Source: Homarus americanus
Taxonomy: Eukaryota > Arthropoda > Malacostraca > Decapoda > Nephropidae
DNA length: 64,000 bases
Direction of reading: 5' to 3'
Assembly (NCBI RefSeq): GCF_018991925.1
Contig: NW_024724368.1
Location: forward strand, 6,255,643-6,319,642
Shown here: positions 22,904 to 35,074 of the stretch, piece by piece
Numbering within the stretch: position 1 is the first letter of the stretch
Layout of the letters: each line of letters opens with the position of its first letter
The notes under the pieces: generated by a model
What the model was told of the DNA's origin: nothing
Seen by the model: only the letters and a program-made list of their open reading frames with translations
Database searches by the model: none
Made by a program: the position numbers and the translations under genes

Positions 22904-24399
22904 TCATTCTTACCTCTACGTACGTTCACACCATTAAAACTGCCTATCCCTTAATTTTTGCTTGAACAGGTGATGGTAATTAATTATTGCTGATAGTCGG
23001 ATCGTGTGGCTGGGCAGCAGAATTTTGTATATGGTGGCCTTGAGACTCTTGGGGTTAAGAGGCTTGCTTCCCTTCATAACTTTAATTTATATACTGATAT
23101 TAAGATAACACGGAGGTAAGGTATGTTATTAATACGCCTTACGGGTTATGTTATTGAAGCTCTCAGTGACTGTGATATATGACAATGGCGGCGAAGTATA
23201 CCACGGCTCGTAATATATCACACGATTTTTAATTACACTTTGATATAATAACTATAATAACTTGGGTAATGTTAGTGTTATTAAAAGGCCGTAACATGGA
23301 TAGTAGGGCGCCGGGGTCATAGTTCATCCCTGCATGTGTGAGACGACATTGTGGGTCAGGTGTTCTGATTAACATTGAACTTCATTAACATTATTATTTC
23401 TATGTTGAGACTTGAGAGGGACTGATGGGTGAAAGAAGGTCTACACCCAGTTAGGTTTAGGTTGGGTTAGGTTAGGTTAGTGTTAGGTTAGGTTAGTGTT
23501 AGGTTAGGTTAGTGTTAGGTTAGGTTAGGTTAGGTTAGTGTTGGGTTAGGTTAGGTTAGTTAAAGTTATCTTGCTTTAGATGAGGTTAGATATGTACCGA
23601 AGACTTGGTATACAGTGTGCTGTATCCACACTGCCCCTAACACGCAGTCATGTCCTATGGGACCCACTTTCTTTAGGTTAATGTATTTTAGGTAAGATAA
23701 ATTAAGGTGAAGTTAAATTAGGATACCTTATGTTTGAGTTGGTTAAGTTAGGTAAGATTTATGTGTGAGTTTCCCCTACGAGATGGCATGTACAGCAGCT
23801 TCTCTCAGTAGTGTCATTTTTTTCTGTATGTCTTTAATAAATTACGTATAGCATATTCTGTATACGCCCATTATACCTTTGGCTCCTCCAAATGTGGAGT
23901 ATGTGGTGGACCCCTGGTGAGGCTTCATGTACCCCCTGGAGGTTCGGGATCCCTGGTTCAGTTACCCGACACTAGACCATTAATATTTATTGCCAACTAT
24001 TAGGTCTGTTAAATGTTGGTTCTCTATACCTGTACTGACCTGAATAATGGTTTAGTTCTACTTTTCCGAAGCTCAGTTTAATATTTCATTTTTTTTAATC
24101 AACTTAATTTGATATATACTGCATAATTATCCTATTCGATGGTTGAGGCCAATTACTGATTTCTTGATAGTGAATTAGCCGAATATTATGTAAAGGTTGC
24201 CGGCCGCTGTACCGGAACCTCTCCTGGGTCTGACTGCAGTAGTACAGTAGGTAGGCTGCTGTACCTCGTCCTGGTGTTGGAGTCCACTGTACAAGCAGTT
24301 GGTTGTTGTCAATGGTAACTGAAGATGATGTCTCACTCCTGTGTTAGGTCGTCCTTAACTCGAGCACCATAAGGCAGTTAATGTGTTTGTTTTTATTAT
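22904..24399. other. AT-rich intergenic stretch
   Basis: A patch of GGTTA pentamers with GTGTTAGGTTAGGTTA higher-order units lies at 23451-23562. CTTTAATAAATTACG near 23835 resembles the 3' end of a dispersed element. No gene recognised. Confidence 0.45.
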
Positions 24400-24662
24400 G
24401 GTGAAAGAATTATAATAAATCAGCGATGATGGCTGAGAAAATCAAGGAAAGATTCAGTTTAATATTCATGTACGGAAAGTTAAAGGCTCATCATACCAAG
24501 GGATTTAATCTACAACATCCAGGTATTATGATGAATGGTGTAGAGTAAATTATTGTGTAACTGATCGATGGGCATGATCTACCTCTCCCTTCATGAATAT
24601 TTAACTGAATCTTTCCTTCATTTTCTCAGCCATCTTTGTTGATTTATTATGATTCTTTCACC
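24400..24662. mobile_element. Palindromic element with 70-bp inverted repeats
   Basis: The left arm 24400-24470 starts GGTGAAAGAATTATAATAAA and includes GATGGCTGAGAAAATCAAGG. The right arm 24592-24662 reads as its inverted copy (CCATTTTC/CTCAGCCATC, ending TTTATTATGATTCTTTCACC). About 90% of the 70 bases match. The loop of about 120 bp has no open frame. It has the form of a MITE or foldback element; the family is not identified. Confidence 0.8.
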
Positions 24663-25125
24663 TGAATAAGATGATAAAAGAAGATAATTAACTATGTGAT
24701 GGTGTGTGAGCTATGAGACACCCTGTACATCACTCTCCTCCATCACCACCTACCAGCCTCTCTCCTTCGCGGCTCCGTCAGAATCATTCGTCTACCCTGG
24801 ACTATTGTGAGATTTTGCTTTCATTTTTATCTCCTAATTGGTGTATTGGTCATCCAAAGCCTCCATAAAGGTATTCTTGTGAAACCTTATGTCATTAAGT
24901 CTTGTTTCCTTAATTAAAAGACATAGTGTATGTAGGGTTGCAGGATGTGTTGAGTAGTTCACGTCTGCAACAGGGTGTGGTGGTGCAGCGTGAAGGGAAC
25001 GGAAGTAAAGGGATCCAATACTCGTATGATCTTGTGTGGAGCTGAGAGTAAGAGGAGAGCAAATTTCAGGCTTGATCTTCCTGTGTTGATCATGTGATGT
25101 TGGTATTATGCTCTTGGTCATGTGA
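24663..25125. other. Intergenic stretch
   Basis: No exon recognised. The minus-strand open frame at 24834-25196 runs into the adjoining retrotransposon tail and has no domain of its own. Confidence 0.4.
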
Positions 25126-25545
25126 CAAGAACATAAGAATGGAGGAAACTGCAGCGGGCCTATTGGTCCATACTGGGCAGTCCCATTTACACCCAACCCC
25201 CATTGCTCATATATCCATCCAACCTATGTTTGAAGCCATCCAGCGTATTCGAGTTAATGATGATATTTGGTAATTTTTTCCAGTCGTCCACTACTCTGTT
25301 TCCAAACCAATGTTTACCTATTTCGCGCCTAAATCTAAATTTGTCTAATGTAAAACCATTGTTACGAGTTCGCTCCTGGTTGGATAGTTTGAGTACCATT
25401 GTTATATCACTTTTGTTTAGCCCTGACTTCCATTTATACGCCTCTATCATATCGCCCCTCACTCTACGTCTCTCGAGGGAGTGCAAATTAAGATGCTTTA
25501 ACCTGTCTCTGTACTCAAGGTTCCTGATGCCCGGGATTAAGAACC
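25126..25545 (-). mobile_element. Non-LTR retrotransposon 3' fragment A
   Basis: The minus-strand frame 25187-25486 reads LERRRVRGDMIEAYKWKSGL, then NGFTLDKFRFRREIGKHWFG and NRVVDDWKKLPNIIINSNTL. This is the conserved end of CR1/L2-type reverse-transcriptase ORFs (ERRRxRGDxIExYK ... FxxRVVxxWNxLP). The 3' end, at the low coordinate, shows the ACATAAG/CTTATGT tail usual in decapod copies. The 5' part of the element is missing, as in typical 5'-truncated insertions. The frame in this piece is undamaged. Confidence 0.8.
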
Positions 25546-25618
25546 TCGAGTACAGACACAGGTGATGTTAGTAATGTGATGCCTCCAGGAAGTATGTATA
25601 TTTCGGACATGTTAATGG

Positions 25619-25739
25619 GATTACTTGAAGATTAGCCCTCCATCTTATTTCAAATTAGGATTAACGAACCTAACCCTAACCTAACCTAATCTAACCCAAT
25701 CTAACCTTATCCCCAGATAGTGTTAGAGGATTTTAATCA
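25619..25739. mobile_element. Palindromic mini-element, truncated copy 9
   Basis: Left arm ATTACTTGAAGATTAGCCC, CATCTTATTTCAAATTAGG, then a CCTAA-pentamer core. The right arm stops in GATTTTAATCAA where retrotransposon fragment B begins. Only half of the palindrome is left. Confidence 0.65.
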
Positions 25740-26132
25740 ACCCGGGCATAAGGAACCTTGAGTACAGAGACAGGTTAAAGCATCTTAATTTGCACTCCCT
25801 CGAGAGACGTAGAGTGAGGGGCGATATGATAGAGGTGTATAAATGGAAGTCAGGGCTGAACAAAGGGGACACTACAATGGTACTCAAACTATCCAACCAG
25901 GAGCGAACTCGTAACAATGGTTTTAAATTAGACAAATTTAAATTTTAGGCGCAAAATAGGTAAACACTGGTTTGGAAACAGAGTAGTGGATGACTGGAAC
26001 AAGTTACCAAATATCATCATTAACTCGAATACGCTGGATAGCTTCAAACATAGGTTGGATGGATATATGAGCAATAGGGGTTGGGTGTAAATGAGACTGC
26101 CCGCTACAGTTTCCTCCACTCTTATGTTCTTA
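25737..26132 (+). mobile_element. Non-LTR retrotransposon 3' fragment B
   Basis: Same family as fragment A but in the opposite orientation, so the two form a large inverted repeat with about 190 bp between. Translation gives RRVRGDMIEVYKWKSGLNKG and, after a frameshift near 25945 (one extra T in AAATTTAAATTTTAGG), GKHWFGNRVVDDWNKLPNII. It ends with the same GTTTCCTCCACTCTTATG tail. It is a dead copy. Confidence 0.8.
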
Positions 26133-26290
26133 TATAGGCCTAAGCTAATAATATATAGGCCTATGTATGTTTGTTTCTATTTGTTGTGGCAGTTTCCTCC
26201 ACTCTTATGTTCTTATATAGGCCTAAACAAATAACATATAGGCCTATGTGTGTTTGTTTCTATTAGTTGTGACAGTTTCCTCTCACTTGT
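26107..26290. repeat. 83-bp tandem duplication of the element tail
   Basis: CAGTTTCCTCCACTCTTATG starts at 26107, 26190 and, shortened, at 26273, a period of 83 bp. Each unit has ATATAGGCCTA palindromes. The first unit overlaps the 3' end of retrotransposon fragment B, so the tail itself was duplicated after insertion. Confidence 0.85.
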
Positions 26291-26897
26291 CTTGTGTAAC
26301 TCCTCACTATCATTCCCTTCCTTCACTATGAGGTTTGTGTAACTCCTTGATGTACCTGAAGGAGATAATTAAAGGTAAGAGGTAGGTAGACTTTAATGAG
26401 TTGCAGGTGAGACTTTTTTTTTATAGCTTTCAATTACACATGGAGTGAGTTATTTCAGTGTTACCATATATGAAAAAAAACATTACTCCTTACGATAGAT
26501 GGTTATATGTAGAATAGGAATAAATATGTAAAGAAGGAAGACATAATAAAGGAAGAAATAGTAAAGAAGACAAAATAAATAAAATAAGCAAATTAAGTAA
26601 GAAAATTATTAGAATTTATTGTTCGACATTAATTCAAAGTGAGAAAGAATTATTATATAGTTGGATATCCGTCTGTTTGTGAATATTATACTACAGGCAG
26701 ACCGGATGTAGACAGGCCGGATGTGGACAGACAGGATATTGACAGAATTAAAGTTCAGGGTCATCTGTGGTTATATATTTTTTCCTCTCGTGTCTTTTAA
26801 TAATGAACTTTCTGTGTTATATTTCATGAACAACTTTGTACCATGAGAGCTGTGTTGTTCGTGGTTAATTTGAACACATGAACACTATAGGTACCAC
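26291..26897. other. AT-rich intergenic stretch
   Basis: Contains a GACAGRCCGGATGTGGACAG doublet near 26697-26740. No exon or element ends seen. Confidence 0.4.
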
Positions 26898-27025
26898 TAG
26901 CTTATTTTACCTGATGTTGTATAGTAATTAAACATTCTCATGCTACCTGGGAGAGGGTTAGGTTAGGTTAGCGTTAGGGTGTTGAGTCATCAGGTGAAAT
27001 AAACTGGGGTACAAATCTGAAAGTC
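26898..27025. mobile_element. Palindromic mini-element copy 10
   Basis: Left AGCTTATTTTACCTGATG and TAATTAAACATTCTC, centre GCTACCTGGGAGAGGGTTAG with three TTAGG units, then GCGTTAGGGTGTTGAGTCATC. Right arm CATCAGGTGAAATAAACTGG. Confidence 0.7.
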
Positions 27026-27216
27026 ATCGGAAATTTTCTGTATTTTCTCTGACGTAATTAAACCATTCATGTTACTTATCATGGTAATAGTTGTCATCAC
27101 CTGAGCACGTGGTAGTGACGTAAAGGAGACAATTAATTAAGAGTTCTTACCTGTGTCAGCTAATGAACATAAAGGAATCGATTTTTTTGTGTAATTACCT
27201 GTTTAATATTCTCTCT

Positions 27217-27415
27217 CTCTCTCTCTCTCTGTGTCTGGTTGAGTTGACATAATTTTTAGGGTGAGTTTTTTGTTAGAATAGTTGTTAGGGTGATTAGATG
27301 TTGTTAGAATGGTTGTTAGGGTGAGTAGATGTTGTTAGAATGATTGTTAGAGTGAGTAGATGTTGTTAGAATGATTGTTAGGGTGAGTAGATGTTGTTAG
27401 AATGATTGTTAGAGG
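27217..27415. repeat. (CT)n run and 31-bp tandem repeat
   Basis: A short CT run is followed by units of GTTAGAATGATTGTTAGGGT plus GAGTAGATGTT. GTTAGAAT starts at 27272, 27303, 27334, 27365 and 27396. The period is exactly 31 bp. Confidence 0.9.
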
Positions 27416-28055
27416 TGATTTTACCTCATTAGATTGGTAACTGTGAGATGTTTAACCCATTAATTAGTAAAGTAAACATTAGTACACACCTGGACCATTC
27501 CTTTAGATAATCTTGAGAACCTTCATAGTCACACACCCACCATCTTTGTTTAAACCCATTACTAATTACAGGTGAACTTAAACGTGCAAGGTGTGGAAAC
27601 GTAGAATTTATCGATGTTTTTTTTTTTTTCTTTCTTTTTTTCTGATTAAGGTAAGTAATTAAAGGGTCCTGGGGGGAAGGTGTTAACGTGTCCTCGGTAT
27701 TAAAAAAAAACAGTGAGTTGTAATTTATATTATTTTATAGTTTTATTAAATATAAATATGGATTAGACAGATAATGTAGTAGGCATAGGAAGACATAAGG
27801 GTGTGGGAGCTATGAGACGTTATAGTATTTGCATCGTACATGAAATTTAAGTTAAAATGGCTTAAGAAATGAATGTTAAAAAAAAAGAAAAGCTGAAAGT
27901 AAGTCAAGGGAAGACTTCATTAGTGGACTGTGGCGTCTGGTGGTTGTAGTCGGTCACTGGCACGATGACCCTCTCTAAGGAACTGGCTGGTGGGAGGAGG
28001 TGATTAATGCCCTGTGTTGACTGAAGGTATTTTTAAGTTTCTGTGGGATATGATG
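27416..28055. other. Intergenic stretch
   Basis: AT-rich with homopolymer A and T patches. No gene recognised. Confidence 0.4.
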
Positions 28056-28071
28056 ATAACGACACTTGATA

Positions 28072-28392
28072 TGGAGTGACTGGAGACGTTCGGTAAAGAC
28101 TGGAGACGTTCAATAATGTGATTGGAGACGTTCAAAAGAGACTGGAGACGTTCGATAATGTGACTGGAGACGTTCAATAATGTGATTGGAGACGTTCAAA
28201 AGAGACTGGAGACGTTCAATAATGTGACTGGAGACGTTCAATAATGTGATTGGAGACGTTCAAAAGAGACTGGAGACGTTCAAAAGAGACTGGGGACGTT
28301 CGATAGAGGCTGGGGACGTTCGGTAGAGTGATTGGAAACGATCAATAAACACTGGAGACGTTCAGTAATGTGACAGGAGACGTTCATTTAAA
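28072..28392. repeat. Minisatellite, 17-22 bp unit
   Basis: About sixteen units of GACTGGAGACGTTCAATAAT or the shorter GACTGGAGACGTTCAAAAGA, arranged in a higher-order pattern of about 60 bp (AATGTGACTGG, AATGTGATTGG, AAAGAGACTGG). Confidence 0.93.
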
Positions 28393-29160
28393 GGTTATCT
28401 CCACGTAATGTTCTAGTATACAGAACGACCTTAATGCAACATTACGCTGGTTGTTACTTTACTGTGTCATTCTTTTATCCTCCGTTACATCATGGTCACT
28501 TGGTTCTAGAGGTCACACCCTGGTTGACGTGTCCAGGTGAGAGCCCATTAAGTTACTTCAGGAGGTACATTGATACTTTAATACCGTGGAGCGCCAATAG
28601 GGATTCTGAGACTGGCGGGTTTTTTATTTTCTGACCTCTCATTCTCCCGAGGACTCACTACAGAAGACGCGCCGGGGCTGCAGTTCGTGGCAGTGATTGT
28701 CTCCACGTTTTCTCCAATGGGGTTTTATGATACACCTCGCCTGGCCCGGGATATCCAACTAAATACGTACATGGATGAATAAATTTGAGATACGTGTTTC
28801 TGAAGTCAACAAGAAACTAGAATGTCTAAGGACTGCTAAATGAGCCATCAACATCGTGGCAAATCTTCAGTAACCTTCAACAAAACCTCGAAAGAGAAAG
28901 CAAAGATCCTGCCTCCTGCCACCCTTGACGAGACCAGAAGATGACGACACATGAGGCCTCTATCGCTCTCCTTATGTCTTATATGTTCCCTGTCCAGCAG
29001 TTCTCCTACGTCGGTACACTTAAGCGGTAACGAAGACTGAACGACCTGGGGCCAACGATGGAGAATTTGTCCCATACACGATCATCAAGGAGGAGCTGTA
29101 GCTGTCAGGGTAGAGTAGACCATATCATCGAGAACGGCCACCTGGTGTTATGGCTCTGTG
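28393..29160. other. Intergenic stretch
   Basis: Mixed-composition DNA. Open frames of up to 75 codons on both strands carry no recognisable motif, and no splice-site pair supports an exon. Confidence 0.4.
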
Positions 29161-29164
29161 ACTC

Positions 29165-29390
29165 CCTAGTACTTATGCCTCTCAGCGTGTCTCTAGCACT
29201 TATGCCTCTCAGTGTGTCCCTAGTACTTATGCCTCTCACTGACTCCCTAGTACTTATGCCTCTCACTGACTCCCTAGTACTTATGCCTCTCAGTGTGTCC
29301 CTAGTACTTATGCCTCTCAGTGTGTCCCTAGCACTTATGCCTCTCAGTGTGTCCCTAGCACTTATGCCTCTCAGTGTGTCCCCAGTACTG
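29165..29390. repeat. 27-bp minisatellite
   Basis: About eight units of CTAGTACTTATGCCTCTCAG plus TGTGTCC. The unit is a multiple of three, so the plus frame (LVLMPLSVS repeated) stays open. Nothing outside the array supports a protein. Confidence 0.92.
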
Positions 29391-29454
29391 TACAGAGTTG
29401 TCAGGAGAGGCCCAGGAAAGTGTTCAGATATTCATAACAACATCACCTGGGCCT

Positions 29455-29590
29455 CACCACCTAACACAACTACCACCAACACAACCAAATCACACAACTA
29501 CCACCAACACCACCACCACCACCACATGCAACCATCACCACCACCACCACCACCACCACCTCCACCTCACACAACCATCACCACCAAACT
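29455..29590. repeat. (CCA)n-rich tract
   Basis: ACCACCAACACAACC and CACCACCACC repeats. Confidence 0.85.
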
Positions 29591-30118
29591 CCATCAATGC
29601 ATCAACTGTGCCATAAAACAGAGTACCTCGGTCACCTGGAGGTACTCGAGGCCGGACACACAACAAGTGAGAGAACTATGTTGTTGACAAGATTTTAATG
29701 AAGGAATGAAAAGCAGTATATATATTATAAGGCCGTGATCCTCATTGTCATATTAGTAGAGATGGAGGTGTGGTAACATAACAAGACGAACCTAACACGA
29801 AATTAAAGATCCCGCAGGAAGACTGAGACAAGAGCCACTGGGTGAAATATTCCGTAAGAGACGACGATAAACAAGTCTTTACCCAGGCCAAGAAACGAAG
29901 GCTGTAGGAGACGGTCATAACAGAGATGCGTTATAACATGAATATTGGTTTTCAGCAAGATAGTTTACACCTGAGTTGATATTAAAGAGAGTCAGTGTAC
30001 TCACCTGGCTGAAGGAACCCTGACGAGGTACTGCACTACCCTGACGAGGTACTGCACTACCCTGAAGGCTCTGTTTGTGGCCTTAGTTGCAAGATTTAAC
30101 TGTACGCAACTTGAGGCG

Positions 30119-31326
30119 CTACATGACACACACACACACAGGACAGTAGCCATGCCACACCCATAGATAGAAGAAATAAAGAGAAATCATAAATAATAAA
30201 GGCAATAACAAGAAAGAAAGAAAGAAGAAGCCAAGAGCAAATAACAAACTACCTTTGCAGACGTAGCAAAGAAAGCAGTTGATGAAGCCAAAAATAAATA
30301 GAAGTTGCAACATAAATGCTCCTATAAGTGAAGCCAAGCATTACTAAGTTATAACAGTTAACATAATGCATGCTCACCTTGCAACCTCAGAAACATATCA
30401 TTAGGAACTGAACCAAATGGCTGAAGAAAAGACGTCCCGTAAACTAGTTCTTCGATCACTCTTCTTCTGGCAGCCTCTCACACTCCATAAACAAACCAGA
30501 ATTAACCCCCAAAAAATACTCTTAGATATTTTGTAAAGTCCAAACAGCTCGGCTTCTCCATTAAAAAACAAAATAAAACAAAATAAAACGCACGTAGCAA
30601 AAGAAGCATCAATAACCGAGACAACAGAAAACAAAAAGCGCATCAAACTCACACACATCTTACGGGCGTAGCAAAGACATCTGACAGGGAGTGGAATCTA
30701 AAATTTAACTCCAAGATTCTATATAATAACTTACAAGGGCCACTTAAGAAAATTCACCACGGGAGTATTTAAAACGATAGAAAAACCTTTATATATATAT
30801 AGAAGTAACCTCACAGGACCAGCCCCAAGGAACAGGTCTGACTCCCCCAACACGAGATATACTTTTACGTCAGTTATCCCACCACCACCACCACCACACC
30901 CAACAGCGATAATGACGTGTCCACCAACGATAGACGATGATAACGACAAAAGTCAGGACAATCCCTAAATAATACAGCAGATGACTTGGTAGGAATAAAA
31001 TAGTGAACAGACTCGAGGATTGAAGGAAAACCAGTTAAAAAGTTATCCCAGTTGTGAGGAGCAAGAGACAAGTATTGGAAGGTAATGGTGACGTTATCCC
31101 TGACACCTATGAAGGCTAGGTCGTGGGTATAGAAGGGTGATGTAGCAGCTCCGTCCATGTTACACCAGACACAACGAGAACAAGATTCATAAAGGTAAAA
31201 TAATTCAGTAGTTCTTCCTCGTGTAAGCAGAAACACCAAATACCTCCAGAAATGAATATCTAAGATGTAAGAATTTTGTTTAACATTGGTGAGATCAGTG
31301 GTGGAGTGTTCAGCTGTTCGAGACAC
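30119..31326 (-). other. Cluster of unrecognised minus-strand open frames
   Basis: Frames at 31326-30874 (150 codons, no simple repeat except a short Gly/Val tail), 30949-30731, 30658-30401 and 30337-30119 follow one another on the minus strand. The last two are strongly hydrophobic (LLFALGFFFLSFLLLPLLFM), which suggests membrane segments. A CTTTGCTACGTCTGC-like word recurs (30255, 30594, 30666). Composition is T-rich on this strand, so hydrophobic frames can arise by chance. No family match, no agreed splice sites. Confidence 0.15.
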
Positions 31327-33600
31327 AATCTAAACGCTACTTTGAGATGCACTTTAAAAAAAAAATGAGTTTCTTGTGTGGTAAGATCATTTTCAGTCAC
31401 GTCAAGAGAGACAGGTACACTCGATAACAAAAATTCTCTCGCCTTACCTGCCTCTTCATGAAACGAGATTCAGAGAACTGCGAGGTCTCTGAATCTCTGG
31501 GTTCATGGACAGGCAGATGAGGCGACAGGGTTTTTGTTGGTGAGTGTACAGTACAGAGCAAACTAAGGCAAAAAAGTTCCACGATCCAAAAAGTCGGAAC
31601 CAAATCCGGAACTGAACCTAGATCCGAACCCTGATTTTTTTCAACACTGCTGATTTAGTTAACTTGAATTCGGTTAGATTACGTTTCGTTTGAGATAACT
31701 TAGAGTAAGTCACAGTGTAATAAATAAATAATGACTGGCACCAACTTCTGAGACTCGCCCAATATCTCAAGACAAAATACAGAACATGGAGTTAGCGGTA
31801 TACAGAAGGCAGGTCTTTCATCCTTTTTTCCAGCCGACGGTTCCACCCGATTCTCTAAACAGGGGATTAATCTGAGTTTCAACATGATGAGAACCTTGTT
31901 GATGAACCAATGTTGTTAGTCTGGAGAGCCAATCAATCTCTAGACACTGACAGACAACTTTACCAGATCAACAAGGTCTGGGCCACAGAAGACAGGTGAT
32001 GGCAGGGTAAACACAGCTGTCGAACCAGAGTGTAAAGTCATCGGCGACCCCTTGGGCTGAAGGTGAACGCTCAAGCCGACTCTCCAGATTTTTAACTACG
32101 CTTGGATTCGAATATGCTAGCTCTCAGTGACTCCCTCCAGAAAGTCCAGTACAAATTGATTTACAGTGTCTCTCTACTCGGGTCACACTTGGCAAGATTA
32201 CGCACCTCTAGTGCCTGGTGTAACAAGGACGTGACCCCAGTGATGGCGCGGGACAGCAACAGGTGGAGCCCCGGACACAACTAATGTACGATGGTCGTCA
32301 GTCTTACATGTGATGACATTTTACACAACCAGAAAGTACTGCAGGTATATATTTATGTACTGTACTGTACTGTACTGTACTGTACTGCACTGTACTGTAC
32401 TGTATTGTACTGTACTAACAATGAAAGTTGAGATAAATGTTCAACGTCGTCAGTCCAAAATATATTTTATAGTTCATTATTTTTTACAGGAAATATTGTA
32501 ATCCTGACAATTAATTCATAAAGTCTTGTGGAAGTCGTGAGGACAAACAACTCTTCCTCACGGGACGTTTCTTCTTATGTGAGACTTACAACACACACCA
32601 GCGGCCGGATCAGCTGAGGCTCTTCACAACAACGAGGTCCCGAGACTGTTTGATTATAAGTAGAGGATGAGAGAGGTACTGACAGCCACCGAGCTGCTGG
32701 CAGGTGTCGGGGAGTAAATCTGGCCGCGGGTGACTGACGTTTACTATGGTGGAGCAGCAGTTAACTAGACGTTGTTCAGGAGGGACTGACTATTTCCTGA
32801 GGGTACCGTGACGCCGAGGGTACTGTGACGCCGAGGGTGCGTGACTAACAGCCGGATTATTAAGACGCGGCAAATCGTTCGCTGCTACGTGACAGCATCA
32901 CTACTAACGCCCCTCCCCGTTGTTTTCATGTCAACCACCTGGACACATATGACCGTCCAGGTGTTATAAGTGATTGACGAATCCTTTCAAACTTTAGTGA
33001 TTGTCCGCAGCAATTTTCTTTGACAAGTATATCATTGTACAGTAAAGATTATTTCAATATTCCTTTCCTGGTCACATTATTACCTCATCCTGACAGCTCA
33101 TGGTGCAGGACTGTAAATGATTCCCTGAAAGTCCCAGACAGCCACTAGTGAGAACCTTCCTTGACAATGGCGAGCAACCAAGAAGGTGAAGGCCAACTCG
33201 TACACAAGGTCTCCCTCAAGGGCGCGGCGTGGGGCAGCCAGTGACGACTGTCCTACACAGCCAAGTCCTCTGTGGGTCCTGGTAAACAAAGAACACTAAC
33301 ATTGGGGCTGCCCGCGGCGACAAGGGTAGTAAATATAAATGTTTATCTTGAAAAATCACTACAATTTGGCCAAGGTACAAATGCGTTTCGATGAAGATGA
33401 TTCAAATCGTAGTTTTAAAAAACGAGTGAAACTTACAAGTACTAAGTATTTGAGCTAATACCTCCGACCTCCTCCAGTGAGCCGCCATTAATCCCTGAGG
33501 CTGCCTGGGTGGACGTTATGACTCTTGTCGTCTGATATCTATGTCACTCAACCCATTACTGACTCTTCTTTTGTCTCCCCCAACCACCAGGAGCCTTGGA
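31327..33600. other. Intergenic stretch
   Basis: Contains inverted words AGAGATTCAGAGAACTG / GAATCTCTGGGTTCATG near 31465-31510, a (TACTG)n run at 32358-32417 and an 18-bp doublet GTGACGCCGAGGGTAC at 32808-32842. No exon supported. Confidence 0.4.
32358..32417. repeat. (TGTAC)n microsatellite
   Basis: About twelve TGTAC pentamers with one GCAC and one TTGTAC variant. The unit is nearly self-complementary. Confidence 0.95.
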
Positions 33601-33603
33601 ACC

Positions 33604-33810
33604 ATGGCGGCCGTGAGACAGTCGGAGTGTACTTCTACTTGTACATTTTTATCTATATATTTCACTCTAAAGCCCAAAGTACCAGTCACCACCCGAGCTG
33701 CTGATACTCGAGGGGCGTGTCCAGAGGTCTTGAGGCCGAGCAAGGTGTTCCAGTGTAGAGGCGAGAGGAGGCTATTAGTGTCGCGGGTGGTGTCTGGCAA
33801 CTTGGACTGA
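33604..33810 (+). CDS. Possible small open frame
   Basis: ATG at 33604 sits in a strong ACCATGGCGG context and opens 68 codons (MAAVRQSECTSTCTFLS...). CCAACCACCAG just upstream could be an acceptor. The minus strand is open over the same DNA for 114 codons and no family is recognised. The call rests on start context only. Confidence 0.12.
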   Translation: MAAVRQSECTSTCTFLSIYFTLKPKVPVTTRAADTRGACPEVLRPSKVFQCRGERRLLVSRVVSGNLD

Positions 33811-33860
33811 ATGGCTAAAATGTTGACTAAGTTTACGTAATACTTTAGCAATACCTCCAT

Positions 33861-35068
33861 CCTTGAGTTTACAATGTTGAAGTATGCAACTGGGTATAAA
33901 AAAGCAACTTAAGGGATCCAAACGATAGAAGAAATGCTGTAGGCTAAATCGTTTTCATGTTGGAAATAGTAAACAAGAGCATAAGTTAATGAAGAACTCG
34001 AGAAAGAACATTACCTGGAAGTCCTATTACAGAAAATCTTGATCTTACATCTAATGGAAGGAGTGTAACTTTGTAACTCATGGCGTATCTGGTAGCCACA
34101 TGGATGGCAACACTTTATGGTGCCAAAGACGGGTTGTGGCGGCAAACAGAAGAGCAGCAGCCGCCGTCACCAGTGTGTTTACGTCTAGTGTATCCAATGA
34201 ATTCAGACCATAGATTAATGAACGAAACATCATCATATAGTTTTCAAGAAGAAACCAGTATTAGTCGTTAATTTTGTAAATAAAGAGTGAATTAATCATA
34301 TGTACTGTATATGTACGTATAATAATAAAATAATTTGGGACTCACGTAGACAGAGGCAGCGGACGCCTCTTTCTCCTGCCGCCAAAACCCGCCTGTTGTC
34401 ACACACTGTGATCCAGCAAGTACCGTGGAGTTGAGCTGGTACTAGTGGCGGTCACGTCCTGCCAGGGGTTGGCAGGGAGGCGGCCGGCTGCTGATGGCAT
34501 CATGGGCTGACTCTCAGGAGGCAAAAGCCAGCATTACAACATTGTGAAGTCTCCTTCCGAATAACATATGAATCTAGCTAGTTTACTCTCAGCCTATCTA
34601 CATATACAAGGCTACTGTATTGCCTGGCTGGACGACGGTAGGTCTCTCTATGTTCCGTATCACCATGAAGGCCATTGGTGCGGGCCAGTCCATACAAATG
34701 GAAGAACTATTCAGTGACCCCTTGCAGGGCTACGCTTCATCCATTTCACTAACTTTACGATTCTCGACACTACTCCAGCGTCTTGTTCATGTAACTGCAC
34801 CATAGTTTGTTGCAAAAATATGTTGTTTTAACTCGTAATCATCCATCTGAATTATTGCAACAGTCACCGTAAGTGTCTGTTATTGTCCATGATACTCTGG
34901 GAGTGAGTGTCAGCCACTCCTGGGGGAGAACCTTGTCCACCTCACCACCAGAGGTCATGGCAGAGGAGGAGAAGAGTGCAAGTGGGAACCCACTTTCCTT
35001 ATAATGCATTTCTAACGAACACACCAACGATAAAGATATGTATTGCAATGCCTACACTAAGAGTGGCC
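33861..35068. other. Intergenic stretch downstream of gene 2
   Basis: A GC-rich island at about 34370-34510 has no matching splice signals. No exon recognised. Confidence 0.4.
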
Positions 35069-35074
35069 TTTATT
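35069..35074 (-). terminator. Candidate poly(A) signal of gene 2
   Basis: AATAAA on the minus strand, about 197 bases after the stop codon of gene 2. This is a normal 3' UTR distance, but such hexamers are common in AT-rich DNA. Confidence 0.35.

Noticed and set aside
29058..29687. 209-codon plus frame with repeated LVLMPLSVS
   Set aside because: A 27-bp minisatellite and a CCA tract account for the open frame.
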